Shown piece after piece: positions 37,913 to 47,177 of a stretch of DNA of 64,000 nt (positions are counted from its first letter, which is position 1; the number at the start of each line of letters is the position of its first letter). The position numbers and the translations under genes were made by a program. The DNA comes from Flavobacteriaceae bacterium (lineage in GTDB: Bacteria > Bacteroidota > Bacteroidia > Flavobacteriales > Flavobacteriaceae), in contig NZMG01000003.1 in the NCBI GenBank assembly GCA_002694465.1, positions 263,860 through 327,859 of the forward strand, in the 5' to 3' direction. Under the pieces are notes generated by a model. The model saw only the letters and a program-made list of their open reading frames with translations. It did not search any database and was not told the origin of the DNA.

Positions 37913-38329
37913 TTAGTTGTTTAATAATTTTTCGGCATTGGCAATGGCACTTTCCATAGAGGATTTTAGGTCGTTGACACTATTTTGAAATTCACCAAGC
38001 ACATATCTCTTTTCCTCATTGAGTTCTTTTCCGTCTAACACTTCCTCGCTATCAAAGGCATTTCCAAAGTCAATCATCCAAGTCATCATTTCTTGGTTGG
38101 CACCTTTTAGGTTTTGAATAGCAGTAACTTTCATAGAATCTACATGGGTAGAATCCATAGAAGCTTCTAGTTTACCAATAAGTTCGCCAATCGTACCCAT
38201 TTTTGGCATGAGTTCGTCATGGACGGCAATGACTTGTTCCATTTGAGTGGGTCCTGTAGGTTCGGTTACTTTTTCTTTACAAGCTGAAAGGCTTAGAAAA
38301 AGAATTGCTACAAAAAATACGTTTTTCAT
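37913..38329 (-). CDS. Hypothetical lipoprotein
   Basis: Lipoprotein of 138 residues: the lipobox reads LSLSAC with Cys17, followed by a long helical stretch with regular Met and Leu. It resembles short Bacteroidota lipoproteins sometimes labelled viral A-type inclusion protein, a name that carries no functional information. The chosen ATG gives the signal peptide directly and fits a TATCTTTG box 18 bases upstream; a longer reading overlaps that box. Function unknown. Confidence 0.75.
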   Translation of the reverse strand: MKNVFFVAILFLSLSACKEKVTEPTGPTQMEQVIAVHDELMPKMGTIGELIGKLEASMDSTHVDSMKVTAIQNLKGANQEMMTWMIDFGNAFDSEEVLDGKELNEEKRYVLGEFQNSVNDLKSSMESAIANAEKLLNN

Positions 38330-38347
38330 GATATAGAATTTAGGGTG

Positions 38348-38355
38348 CAAAGATA
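38348..38355 (-). promoter_or_regulatory. -7 box for the lipoprotein gene
   Basis: TATCTTTG, followed by CACCC, matches the Bacteroidota box 18 bases before the ATG at 38329. Confidence 0.65.
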
Positions 38356-38357
38356 CT

Positions 38358-38789
38358 TTATTTCACATTCCGTTGAAAATAAAACGCTGGAATTAAAAGC
38401 AATAGTAAAATAGGATGAATTAAAAACCTACGTACATAAAACAGTAACATATACGACTCTTTTTCTGAAGTTTTTAGCAAAACATAAAATGCGACAATCA
38501 AGAGAATAAATGCGATACCGAATAAAATTCCCGATAGTTTTACAATGTCCTTTTTCTGAAAAATCACCCAAATCATAGCCAAGGAAATTGCGGTGTTTAT
38601 CCAAAAACGCAGGGAAGTGTTAAGTAGTATTTTGGTAAGATTTATTTGAGGTAAATTCTCTGTGAGATGACCTGTTTTAAAAAAGGCAATGAGTGGGTCG
38701 TAAAAAATAGTGGGAGCAAAAGCTCTCACCGCAACAAGGCAAGCCATAAGAAACAAAACAAGCGCTATCTTGGTTAGTTTACCCTTCAT
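38358..38789 (-). CDS. Exosortase F system-associated membrane protein
   Basis: Membrane protein of 143 residues with four hydrophobic segments, matching the small protein that accompanies XrtF in Flavobacteriia. The phrase RAFAPTIFYDPLIAFFK and the C-terminal RRFLIHPILLLLLIPAFYF are characteristic. Its exact role in the exosortase system is unknown. It overlaps the xrtF 3' end by 11 bases, so translation is coupled. The ATG starting MKGKLTKIAL is preferred; a longer reading runs through a purine-rich repeat. Confidence 0.85.
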   Translation of the reverse strand: MKGKLTKIALVLFLMACLVAVRAFAPTIFYDPLIAFFKTGHLTENLPQINLTKILLNTSLRFWINTAISLAMIWVIFQKKDIVKLSGILFGIAFILLIVAFYVLLKTSEKESYMLLFYVRRFLIHPILLLLLIPAFYFQRNVK

Positions 38790-39366
38790 GCATCCCCCTT
38801 TCTCCCCCTTGAAAGGAGGAATCATTTTTTTTACCAAGGTTTAAATTTCTAACCCAAACTACCCAAAGCACAAAAACCAAACTATAAATAATCCCAGGGA
38901 ACACTACTGTGTGTAATATTTCTTGGTATTGTGGATATTGATACAATGCAATTGCCAAAATAGCAATCCGTACAATATTAACGGCATAAATTAAAGTCGC
39001 CCCAGCAAAAAAGAACACAAGGGTGCGCTTAAAAGAGACCGCAAAAGAAAAAATAAACGCCGCAAATAAAATGATGATACTTATAGCATTACAACCTTCA
39101 ATAATTCGACCAACCCAAACTCCTTCCACCCAAAGTTGCATACTTGGCAAGGATTCATTAGCAAGTACTTCGGCATTATAACCAAGACTATTTAATACGG
39201 CATTACTCTGCTCTGCCACCAATTGTGTTATAAAATCTGAAGTGTTTGAATCGCCAATTGAAAGTTTGAGATATCCTCCATAGATTAAACTCAATACAAT
39301 ATACGAACCCAAGAAAAGCAGTAAAAAACGGAGTACCGATTTATATTTTCTAAAAAGTTCCTTCAT
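38779..39366 (-). CDS. xrtF: Exosortase family protein XrtF
   Basis: Integral-membrane transpeptidase-like protein of 195 residues, the flavobacterial exosortase XrtF. The three family residues are present: Cys92 in EGCNAIS, Arg133 in NIVRIA and His152 in LHTVVFP. Exosortases process C-terminal sorting signals on exported proteins; no substrate is visible in the window. The last 15 residues (NDSSFQGGERGMHEG) come from a CT-rich repeat and are unlike a normal membrane-protein end, so the original stop codon may have been lost. Confidence 0.9.
   Translation of the reverse strand: MKELFRKYKSVLRFLLLFLGSYIVLSLIYGGYLKLSIGDSNTSDFITQLVAEQSNAVLNSLGYNAEVLANESLPSMQLWVEGVWVGRIIEGCNAISIIILFAAFIFSFAVSFKRTLVFFFAGATLIYAVNIVRIAILAIALYQYPQYQEILHTVVFPGIIYSLVFVLWVVWVRNLNLGKKNDSSFQGGERGMHEG
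38791..38820. repeat. CT-rich repeat inside the xrtF 3' end
   Basis: A stretch of about 30 bases rich in CCCCC and CTTT blocks, similar to short palindromic repeats found between genes in Bacteroidota. Here it codes the xrtF tail and holds the upstream region of the next gene. Confidence 0.45.
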
Positions 39367-39370
39367 ACTT

Positions 39371-39378
39371 CAAAAATA
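39371..39378 (-). promoter_or_regulatory. -7 box for xrtF
   Basis: TATTTTTG on the minus strand fits TAnnTTTG five bases before the xrtF ATG. No clear -33 element. Confidence 0.35.
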
Positions 39379-39395
39379 GTTAAATAGATGTTCCC

Positions 39396-39423
39396 TTTGG
39401 TTTTCATTTTTAAAATACCTTTG
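39396..39423 (+). promoter_or_regulatory. Promoter of the GAF-domain reductase gene
   Basis: TTTG at 39396-39399, a 16-base spacer and TACCTTTG at 39416-39423 precede the ATG by eight bases, suggesting a very short leader. Confidence 0.55.
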
Positions 39424-39430
39424 TGCAAAA

Positions 39431-39895
39431 ATGATGGCTATGTCTTTTGAAACCTTAAAACCACAAATTACTACGATTATTTCTTCGGGAAATACTTCCG
39501 TTAATGAAAAACTAACCCAAGTTTGTGAAGTTCTTCAAAACCATATAGATTACTATAACTGGGTAGGATTTTATTTTGCCAATGAAGCAGAAAGAACATT
39601 GCATTTAAAGGCTTTTGCCGGCGAGCCTACAGACCATACTGTAATCCCCTTTGGGAAAGGCATTTGTGGACAAGTAGCCGAAAGCAATGCCAATTTTGTG
39701 GTGCCAGACGTCAAGGCGCAAGACAATTATATCGCTTGTAGTATTACTGTAAAATCTGAAATTGTGATTCCTTTATTCAAAAGCGGAAAAAACATTGGAC
39801 AGATAGATATCGATTCGCATACCATAGATCCATTTTCAGAAGAAGATGAACGCTTTTTGGAATGGGTGAATGAACAGGTTGCTAAGATATTATAA
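39431..39895 (+). CDS. Free methionine-(R)-sulfoxide reductase (GAF domain)
   Basis: Cytoplasmic GAF-domain enzyme of up to 154 residues that reduces free Met-R-sulfoxide. GKGICG has Cys79 and NYIACS has Cys103; the spacing of 24 matches two of the conserved cysteines of the E. coli enzyme. The third cysteine of that protein, about 10 residues earlier, is not present. YYNWVGFYF and the final WVNEQVA are typical. Start is uncertain: ATGs occur at codons 1, 2 and 4, and MSFETLKPQ is the most family-like. It converges with the ABC permease gene across 82 bases containing an AT-rich degenerate repeat. Confidence 0.88.
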   Translation: MMAMSFETLKPQITTIISSGNTSVNEKLTQVCEVLQNHIDYYNWVGFYFANEAERTLHLKAFAGEPTDHTVIPFGKGICGQVAESNANFVVPDVKAQDNYIACSITVKSEIVIPLFKSGKNIGQIDIDSHTIDPFSEEDERFLEWVNEQVAKIL

Positions 39896-39977
39896 CCATC
39901 AAAGTTAGGTCTAAGAACGTCTTCTGCAAAATTTCTAGTATTGGAATTTGAGATTTAAAATTTGGAATTTAGGAAGC

Positions 39978-41234
39978 TTACATCCCAGTCCGAATCGCCT
40001 CAACAGGATCTAATTTTGAAGCTTTTATCGCGGGGAGAATTCCCGAAATTAATCCAATGGCCGCCGCAATGGCAGTTCCAATAAACATATTCCAAAGAGA
40101 TAAAACAAATTCAAAATCTTCAGCAGCATAGGTAGCAATTATAGAACCAAGAAGAACTAAAAGTAAACCAATTAGTCCTCCAATAATGGCCAAAATCATC
40201 GCTTCGAACAAAAACTGATATAGAATAAATCTTCGTTTTGCTCCCAAAGATTTTTGAATTCCAATAAGGTTCGTTCGCTCCTTTACACTTACAAACATAA
40301 TATTGGCAATTCCGAAGCCTCCCACCAATAAAGAGAATAAGCTAATAATTCCACCTATGACATTCATACTTCCTGTAATACTATCTATGGCATCAGAAAA
40401 CCCTTGTAATTGATTGACAAAAAAGTCATTTTCCCGCTCCGCTTTTATTCCTCTAATGATTCTCATTTTTGAAGACAGTAACGCAATAAACTCTTCATTA
40501 TCTACTCCCTGTTCGGGTTTAATTAAAATGAAAGGGAAGGTGGACTTATTATTGTCTCCAAATATTTTTCGCATAAAGTTTACGGGTAAAAAGGTGGCGG
40601 TATCTTTACTACCTCCAAATATGCCACTCCCTTCCTTTTCCATCACCCCTATAACGGTTAATTTTCTACCATAAACTCTCACTTTTTTACCAATAGCCAT
40701 TTCTGCACTTCCAAACAAACTATTAGCAATTTCATCGCCTATCACAATAACCGCTGCACCACTATTAGACTCAGATTCATTAAAGAATCGGCCGTGGGCA
40801 ATTTTCATATTCTCGATTTCGGTTTGTTGCTCTGTTACCCCATTCATCTCAACATTCTCGATCGATTTATCTTCAAATTTTACGCTTTCGTTTTGCACAT
40901 TAAGCTGAAAGGATATGCCTTTCATATTAGGCATCATCTTTTTTAAAAGCATATGCTCTTCATACGTAACATCTGGATACTGTTCCCATTTCCACCGTGG
41001 AACATCTGTGGGGCCAAAAGAAAAACGACAAAGAAAAATAGTACTATTATCCAAGCCGCTTATACTGTCTTCAATTTCACTTTTCAACGAATCTACAGAA
41101 GCAAGAACCGCAATAATAGAAAAGATACCAATGGTTACTCCCAGCAACGACAAAAACGTACGTAGCTTATTGTTTTTTAATGCATTAATCGCAAAATTGA
41201 AGCTTTCTTTTAATACTCTAAGGTAAATTATCAT
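39978..41234 (-). CDS. ABC transporter permease (MacB/FtsX type)
   Basis: Inner-membrane permease of 418 residues. An N-terminal helix (ALKNNKLRTFLSLLGVTIGIFSIIA is the region around residues 17-41) is followed by a MacB-like periplasmic domain and three helices in a C-terminal FtsX domain, with GAKRRFILYQFLFEA typical. Such proteins move lipoproteins, peptides or envelope substrates by mechanotransmission. No ATPase or adaptor gene is adjacent, so its partners must be encoded elsewhere. It starts divergently from purH. Confidence 0.92.
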   Translation of the reverse strand: MIIYLRVLKESFNFAINALKNNKLRTFLSLLGVTIGIFSIIAVLASVDSLKSEIEDSISGLDNSTIFLCRFSFGPTDVPRWKWEQYPDVTYEEHMLLKKMMPNMKGISFQLNVQNESVKFEDKSIENVEMNGVTEQQTEIENMKIAHGRFFNESESNSGAAVIVIGDEIANSLFGSAEMAIGKKVRVYGRKLTVIGVMEKEGSGIFGGSKDTATFLPVNFMRKIFGDNNKSTFPFILIKPEQGVDNEEFIALLSSKMRIIRGIKAERENDFFVNQLQGFSDAIDSITGSMNVIGGIISLFSLLVGGFGIANIMFVSVKERTNLIGIQKSLGAKRRFILYQFLFEAMILAIIGGLIGLLLVLLGSIIATYAAEDFEFVLSLWNMFIGTAIAAAIGLISGILPAIKASKLDPVEAIRTGM

Positions 41235-41317
41235 GCCCGGAGAAACCTATTTTTTTGGTAGCTTAAAGATAGGTCTTTTTAGGTAAAGATATGTTACAAA
41301 TTTCCTTAGGAATTATG

Positions 41318-41325
41318 TACTTTTG
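41318..41325 (+). promoter_or_regulatory. -7 box for purH
   Basis: TACTTTTG matches TAnnTTTG 28 bases before the purH ATG. The -33 region is weak. Confidence 0.55.
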
Positions 41326-41352
41326 CAACTTAATTCAGCACAAAATATTTTC

Positions 41353-42885
41353 ATGGCAAATTCACATAAAATCCAATCGGCTTTAATTTCAGTATTTCAC
41401 AAAGACGGCTTAGCCCCTATTGTGGAAAAATTAGACCAATTGGGGGTTACACTTTATTCTACTGGAGGTACCGAAAAATTTATTAATGACATGGGCATCA
41501 ATGTGATACCTGTAGAAGAAGTTACCGATTATCCCTCTATTTTGGGAGGTCGCGTAAAAACCCTTCATCCAAAAGTTTTTGGCGGGATTTTGAATAGACA
41601 AGAAAATGAAAGTGATGTTGCCGAAATGAAACAATACAATATACCTCAGCTGGATTTGGTGATTGTAGATTTATATCCTTTCGAGAAGACAGTTGCATCA
41701 GGGGCAAGTGAACAAGACATTATTGAAAAAATTGACATTGGAGGAATCTCTTTAATTCGTGCTGCTGCCAAAAATTTTAAAGACACCCTTTGTGTTTCTT
41801 CTATGGAAGATTATGAAGAAGTGCTTCAAATATTATTTGACGCCAATGGTGAAACTACTTTAGCACAACGCAAGCATTTTGCAGCCAAGGCATTTAATGT
41901 TTCTTCACATTACGATTCGGCTATTTTCAATTACTTTAATAGCAATCATGAAATAGCTTCATTGAAAGTAAGTGAAACGAATGGGAAAGTACTTCGGTAT
42001 GGTGAAAATCCACACCAAAAGGGATTTTTCTTCGGGGATTTTGAAGCCATGTTCGATAATTTACACGGAAAAGAATTAAGCTACAACAACCTACTGGATG
42101 TGGATGCCGCTGTAAATCTTATGAATGAATTTGTAGGCGAAGCACCCACTTTTGCTATTTTGAAGCATAACAACGCCTGCGGAATTGCACAAAGAGCGAC
42201 TGTAAAGGAAGCTTATGAAGCTGCGTTAGCAGGTGATCCTGTTTCGGCTTTTGGTGGGATTTTAATTTGCAATACCGAAATTGACGAAGCCACTGCCGAA
42301 GAAATTCACAAGCTATTTTGCGAAGTTGTGATAGCACCTTCCTATTCTGAAAAAGCATTAGATATTCTGAAGGGTAAAAAGAACCGAATTATATTAGTTC
42401 AAAAACAAATTGAATTGCCTAAAACAACGGTAAGAAGTTGTTTAAATGGTGCTTTAGTTCAGGATCGAGATTACTTAACAGACACTTCAGAAAATTTAAC
42501 TGAAGTCACTCACAATAAACCCACTGCAAACGAGTTAGAAGATTTATTGTTTGCTTCAAAAGTGTGTAAACATACCAAGTCCAATACCATTGTTTTAGCA
42601 AAAAATAAACAACTTTGCGCCAGTGGCACAGGACAGACGTCGAGAGTAGATGCCCTCCGTCAGGCGATAGATAAAGCAAATTCATTCGAATTCGATTTAA
42701 AAGGAGCCGTGATGGCAAGTGACGCATTTTTTCCTTTTCCAGATTGTGTGGAAATTGCTGATCACGCAGGTATTACTGCTGTCATTCAGCCAGGAGGGTC
42801 TATAAAAGATGAATTAAGCATCGCATATTGCAACAAAAATAACATTGCCATGGTATTTACAGGCGTAAGACATTTTAAGCATTAA
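41353..42885 (+). CDS. purH: Bifunctional AICAR formyltransferase/IMP cyclohydrolase
   Basis: Enzyme of 510 residues for the last two steps of purine synthesis: formylation of AICAR and ring closure to IMP. The N-terminal MGS-like cyclohydrolase domain begins IQSALISVFHKDG and has STGGTEKFI and GRVKTLHPKVFGG. The transformylase domain contains RYGENPHQKG and ILKHNNACGIA (the KHxN catalytic region), and ends near DAFFPFPDCVE. An upstream in-frame TTG would add ten residues but lies on the promoter box, so the ATG is chosen. Confidence 0.97.
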   Translation: MANSHKIQSALISVFHKDGLAPIVEKLDQLGVTLYSTGGTEKFINDMGINVIPVEEVTDYPSILGGRVKTLHPKVFGGILNRQENESDVAEMKQYNIPQLDLVIVDLYPFEKTVASGASEQDIIEKIDIGGISLIRAAAKNFKDTLCVSSMEDYEEVLQILFDANGETTLAQRKHFAAKAFNVSSHYDSAIFNYFNSNHEIASLKVSETNGKVLRYGENPHQKGFFFGDFEAMFDNLHGKELSYNNLLDVDAAVNLMNEFVGEAPTFAILKHNNACGIAQRATVKEAYEAALAGDPVSAFGGILICNTEIDEATAEEIHKLFCEVVIAPSYSEKALDILKGKKNRIILVQKQIELPKTTVRSCLNGALVQDRDYLTDTSENLTEVTHNKPTANELEDLLFASKVCKHTKSNTIVLAKNKQLCASGTGQTSRVDALRQAIDKANSFEFDLKGAVMASDAFFPFPDCVEIADHAGITAVIQPGGSIKDELSIAYCNKNNIAMVFTGVRHFKH

Positions 42886-42892
42886 AAATTAT

Positions 42893-42900
42893 TACATTTG
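42893..42900 (+). promoter_or_regulatory. -7 box for the mreB cluster
   Basis: TACATTTG matches TAnnTTTG, 46 bases before mreB and just past the purH stop codon; TTTTA occurs about 20 bases upstream as a weak -33 element. Confidence 0.5.
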
Positions 42901-42946
42901 TAAGAATACCAAGCCATTAAAATAATTATAGATACTTTAAACCATT

Positions 42947-43975
42947 ATGGGATTTTTTGATTTTCTCACCGAAGAAATAGCTATCGACCTTGGAACGGCG
43001 AACACGCTTATCATTCATAACGACAAAGTAGTTGTGGATGCTCCTTCTATTGTTGCCCGTGATCGCATCACAGGAAAGATTATTGCTGTAGGAAGAGAAG
43101 CTGCCCGAATGCAAGGAAAAACACACGAAAACATAAAAACCATAAGACCATTAAAAGATGGTGTTATTGCAGACTTTGATGCCAGTGAGAAAATGATCAA
43201 TATGTTTATCAAGGATATACCTGCGTTAAAGAAAAGATGGCTTACCCCATCTTTGCGAATGGTTATTTGTATCCCAAGTGGAATTACGGAGGTTGAAATG
43301 CGTGCGGTTAAAGAGAGTGCAGAAAGAGTAAATGGTAAAGAAGTCTATCTTATTCATGAGCCCATGGCGGCAGCCATTGGTATTGGGGTAGATATTATGC
43401 AACCTAAAGGAAATATGGTGGTAGATATTGGAGGTGGTACTACCGAAATAGCCGTCATTGCTCTTGGAGGAATTGTTTGTGATAAATCGGTAAAAATTGC
43501 TGGAGACGTTTTTACAAATGATATTGTGTATTATATGCGCACACAGCACAACTTATATGTAGGTGAACGCACTGCGGAAAAAATTAAAATACAAATTGGT
43601 GCCGCAACTGAAGATTTAGAATTGCCACCGGACGAAATGGACGTACAAGGACGTGATTTACTTACAGGAAAGCCAAAACAGGTACAAACTTCGTATCGCG
43701 AAATTGCAAAAGCCTTAGACAAATCCATTTTACGAATTGAAGATGCTGTGATGGAGACCTTGTCCCAAACACCACCAGAATTAGCGGCCGATATCTACAA
43801 TACAGGAATTTATCTTGCCGGTGGAGGATCGATGCTTCGTGGACTTGATAAGCGACTTTCTCAAAAAACAGATCTTCCAGTTTATATTGCCGAAGATCCT
43901 TTACGCGCGGTAGTTCGTGGAACAGGAATTTGTTTAAAAAACCTTGCAAAATACAAGAGTGTATTGATTAAATAA
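42947..43975 (+). CDS. mreB: Rod shape-determining protein MreB
   Basis: Actin-like cytoskeletal ATPase of 342 residues that guides lateral cell-wall synthesis. The phosphate-1 motif IDLGTANT, GVIADF, the phosphate-2 region VDIGGGTTEIAVI and the adenosine motif AGGGSMLRGLDKRL are present. It starts the elongation cluster mreB-mreC-mreD-mrdA-rodA, whose genes lie 13 bases apart or overlap. Confidence 0.97.
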   Translation: MGFFDFLTEEIAIDLGTANTLIIHNDKVVVDAPSIVARDRITGKIIAVGREAARMQGKTHENIKTIRPLKDGVIADFDASEKMINMFIKDIPALKKRWLTPSLRMVICIPSGITEVEMRAVKESAERVNGKEVYLIHEPMAAAIGIGVDIMQPKGNMVVDIGGGTTEIAVIALGGIVCDKSVKIAGDVFTNDIVYYMRTQHNLYVGERTAEKIKIQIGAATEDLELPPDEMDVQGRDLLTGKPKQVQTSYREIAKALDKSILRIEDAVMETLSQTPPELAADIYNTGIYLAGGGSMLRGLDKRLSQKTDLPVYIAEDPLRAVVRGTGICLKNLAKYKSVLIK

Positions 43976-43988
43976 GAAATAACGTAGA

Positions 43989-44819
43989 ATGCAACAGATT
44001 ATCTATTTCTTTATTCGGAATAAAAATTTCCTGTTGTTTTTTGTTCTTTTTTTAGTTTCTGTTTTTCTCACTATCAATTCACATTCGTATCACAAAAATC
44101 AATATGTAAATTCTGCCAATTTTATTTCGGGTGGAGTTTTTTCGATTAAAAGTTCCATTACAGATTATTTCGATTTAAAAGATCAAAATAAAAAACTCAC
44201 CGAAGAGAACAGATTACTTCGATTACATCTTCAAAATATTGAAGAAATAATACCCTCATTAGATTCTATTCAGCCTGTTAGCGATAGTGTTTATTCCATA
44301 GTTGGGGCAAAAGTGATTAACAATAGTTATTCAAAAACTAAAAACCAATTAACTATCAATAAAGGTTCTGCGGACGATGTGGTAATTGATATGGGAGTTA
44401 TTTCTTCGGAAGGTGTCGTGGGAATTGTAAGTCATACATCTAAGAATTTTGCTTCGGTGCAATCTATTTTAAATTCGAATAGTCAAGTTGCTGCCAAGTT
44501 TAAAAAATCGAATCATTTTGGCACCATGTTATGGGATGGCAAAAACCCTAATGTTGTTCAGTTAAAGGAAATACCTAGAGTTGCGAATGTGGCATTAGGA
44601 GACACAATTGTAACCGATGGAAGGTCTACTATTTTCCCTGAAGGTGTCTTGATTGGCACCGTAAAGGACTTCGTCATTGAAGATGTGGGAGATTATTATA
44701 ATATAAACATCGATCTATTTACAGATATGACAAGTTTGAAACACGTTTATCTTATCGCTCGAAAGGATGCAAAAGAAATAAAAGAACTGGAAAAAGAAGC
44801 GACCCATGTGGAACAATGA
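43989..44819 (+). CDS. mreC: Rod shape-determining protein MreC
   Basis: Periplasmic scaffold of the elongasome, 276 residues. One N-terminal membrane helix (about 12-30) is followed by a coiled coil (DYFDLKDQNKKLTEENRLLR region, residues 59-78) and two beta domains with GVVGIVSHTSKNFASVQSILN and TDGRSTIFPEGVLIG. It overlaps mreD by 14 bases. Confidence 0.95.
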   Translation: MQQIIYFFIRNKNFLLFFVLFLVSVFLTINSHSYHKNQYVNSANFISGGVFSIKSSITDYFDLKDQNKKLTEENRLLRLHLQNIEEIIPSLDSIQPVSDSVYSIVGAKVINNSYSKTKNQLTINKGSADDVVIDMGVISSEGVVGIVSHTSKNFASVQSILNSNSQVAAKFKKSNHFGTMLWDGKNPNVVQLKEIPRVANVALGDTIVTDGRSTIFPEGVLIGTVKDFVIEDVGDYYNINIDLFTDMTSLKHVYLIARKDAKEIKELEKEATHVEQ

Positions 44820-45315
44820 AATTTTAATTAATACGGCACGGTTTCTTGTATTGATTCTAATTCAAGTAGTTCTTCTGGACCATATAAACTTTTTAGGGTA
44901 TGTAAATCCGTATTTGTACATCTTCTTTATCCTAATGTACCCGTTAACAGGAAATAAAAGCTTGCTTATTCTTCTAAGCTTTTTACTGGGTTTAAGTATA
45001 GACATGTTTAGTAACTCTGGAGGTATTCATGCGGGAGCCTCTGTTTTTATTGCTTGGATACGTCCTTTAGTATTAAAATATTCCTTTGGGGTAAGTTATG
45101 AATACAATACAGTAAAGATTAATACGGCAAGTTTTTCTCAACAACTCGTCTTTATAGTGAGTATGGTTTTTATACACCACCTAGTATTATTCACTCTTGA
45201 GATTTTTAACACAAGCCAAATACTTTTCATCTTAAAATCCACGTTATTTTCTGGGATATTCACTACGATTATTATTTTTTGTACACTTTATTTATTTGGT
45301 AAGAAAAGTTCATGA
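44806..45315 (+). CDS. mreD: Rod shape-determining protein MreD
   Basis: Small integral-membrane elongasome protein of 169 residues with about five hydrophobic segments. NPYLYIFFILMYPL and LGLSIDMFSNSGGIHAGAS resemble MreD of Bacteroidota. The sequence is poorly conserved across bacteria and position carries much of the weight. Overlaps both neighbours (14 bases with mreC, ATGA with mrdA). Confidence 0.9.
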   Translation: MWNNEILINTARFLVLILIQVVLLDHINFLGYVNPYLYIFFILMYPLTGNKSLLILLSFLLGLSIDMFSNSGGIHAGASVFIAWIRPLVLKYSFGVSYEYNTVKINTASFSQQLVFIVSMVFIHHLVLFTLEIFNTSQILFILKSTLFSGIFTTIIIFCTLYLFGKKSS

Positions 45316-47177
45316 GAAAACTATTACTGCTTTCTATAGTTTTAATTACAGGGGTTGTATTTGCAGCACGACTTTTCTATCTTCAAATTTACGATACCAG
45401 CTACCAAAAGCTTTCTGAAAATAACGCTGTAAAAGTAGTTTACAATTATCCTCAGAGAGGTTATATTTTTGACAGAAAAGGGAATCTATTGGTGTCTAAT
45501 CAACCCTCCTACGATGTCATGGTTATTCCCAAAGATGTCAAACCCCTTGATACTCTAGAATTTTGTAAACTTCTTAAAATTGAGAAAGAAGACTTCAAAA
45601 GAATTCTGGAAAAAGCTTGGGTATATTCACCCAGAATAGCTCAGGTATTTATTCCGCAACTTACCAAAAGCGAATATGCTGCCTTGTCGGAAAAAATGTA
45701 TAAATACCGAGGGTTTTACATTCAGAAAAGATCGTTGCGCAATTATCACGTGAGACATTCTTCCAATGTGTTGGGATACATTTCTGAAGTAAATGAACGC
45801 ATCATCAAACAAAATCCTTATTACCAAATGGGAGAACTTATTGGTATGGGAGGTGTTGAAAAGCAATATGAAGAAGTTTTACGAGGTACAAAAGGGGTAA
45901 AATATATTCAAAAAGATCGATTTAATAGGGATATTGGCCCCTACAAAGAAGGAATTTTTGATACCCTACCTACACGGGGTAACGACATTATGCTTACCAT
46001 TGATGCAGATCTACAGCAGTATGGAGAAGAGTTAATGATAAACAAAAGAGGAGGTATTGTGGCTTTGGAGCCAAAAACTGGAGAAATCTTGGCATTAGTG
46101 GCAGCACCCAATTACGACCCTGCGCTTTTAGTAGGAAGAGATCGTTCAAAAAACTTCACCAAGTTATATTATGACACTATAGCCAAACCCCTTTTTGATA
46201 GGGTATTACAGGGCGAATACCCACCAGGATCCCCTTTTAAAACTCTTACTGCCTTAATAGGTCTACAAGAGGGTGTAATTGATTTGGATGAGCGCGTCTA
46301 CTGTCATGGTGGTTATCGATATGGAAATAGAACCCTTGGGTGTCACCATCACAGTACACCACTTAGTTTAATTCCTGGAATAGCCAATTCTTGCAATGCC
46401 TATTTTGCTACGGTTTATAGAAGAACAATAGATAAATATCCCACACCTCAAGAAGGAATTGACCATTGGAGAGAGCATTTGGTAAGTTTTGGACTCGGGA
46501 ATTATTTAGGGTATGATCTTCCCGCTGGAAACAAAGGCCTCATTCCCGATAGTGATTATTATAATAGAGCGTATCAATATCCAAAATACAAATGGTATAC
46601 TCCCGCCACAATTTCAAATTCCATAGGGCAAGGAGAGGTTTCATTAACCCCTATGCAAATGGTTAATTTTACAGCGGCTATCGCCAATAGAGGCTACTTT
46701 TATAGGCCACACATTATTAAAAATATTGTTGGAGCCGATAGTATTCCTGAAAAATACACAGTGAAAAATTATACCACTATTGACCCGGAATATTTTGAAC
46801 CAGTAATACAAGGAATGTATGACGTATATAATTACGGAACAGCCTCCCACCTTAAAATTCCAGGTATCGAAATTTGCGGAAAAACCGGAACAGCAGAGAA
46901 TTATATTCGTGTAAACGGAAAACGAATGCAATTAACAGACCACTCGGTATTTGTGGCATTTGCCCCAAAAGATGATCCAAAAATAGCCATTGCTGTTTTC
47001 GTTGAAAATGGCTATTGGGGCTCTCGCTGGGCGGGTAAAATTGCAAGCCTCCTAATTGAAAAATACCTTAAGGGAGAAATTACTAGAAAAGACCTTGAAA
47101 ACTTTGTACTAAATGGTAGTTTAATGGATGAATATAATAAACCGTATAGCGGTGAACCTTTTAAAATCAATCAGTAA
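45312..47177 (+). CDS. mrdA: Penicillin-binding protein 2 (elongation transpeptidase)
   Basis: Cell-wall transpeptidase of 621 residues working with RodA in lateral growth. It has an N-terminal membrane helix, a pedestal domain beginning with the conserved RGYIFDRKGNLLVSNQPSYD stretch (about residues 54-73), and the penicillin-binding domain with SPFK at 307-310, SCN at 360-362 and KTGT at 524-527. It shares ATGA with mreD, and its stop overlaps the rodA start by one base. Confidence 0.97.
   Translation: MRKLLLLSIVLITGVVFAARLFYLQIYDTSYQKLSENNAVKVVYNYPQRGYIFDRKGNLLVSNQPSYDVMVIPKDVKPLDTLEFCKLLKIEKEDFKRILEKAWVYSPRIAQVFIPQLTKSEYAALSEKMYKYRGFYIQKRSLRNYHVRHSSNVLGYISEVNERIIKQNPYYQMGELIGMGGVEKQYEEVLRGTKGVKYIQKDRFNRDIGPYKEGIFDTLPTRGNDIMLTIDADLQQYGEELMINKRGGIVALEPKTGEILALVAAPNYDPALLVGRDRSKNFTKLYYDTIAKPLFDRVLQGEYPPGSPFKTLTALIGLQEGVIDLDERVYCHGGYRYGNRTLGCHHHSTPLSLIPGIANSCNAYFATVYRRTIDKYPTPQEGIDHWREHLVSFGLGNYLGYDLPAGNKGLIPDSDYYNRAYQYPKYKWYTPATISNSIGQGEVSLTPMQMVNFTAAIANRGYFYRPHIIKNIVGADSIPEKYTVKNYTTIDPEYFEPVIQGMYDVYNYGTASHLKIPGIEICGKTGTAENYIRVNGKRMQLTDHSVFVAFAPKDDPKIAIAVFVENGYWGSRWAGKIASLLIEKYLKGEITRKDLENFVLNGSLMDEYNKPYSGEPFKINQ

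Noticed and set aside
39940..39975. Repeated GGAATTT-type sequence between converging genes
   Set aside because: Similar AT-rich degenerate repeats are common in gaps of this group and carry no clear signal.
43015..43949. Minus-strand open frames opposite mreB
   Set aside because: mreB is intact on the plus strand and the opposite frames have no recognisable family.
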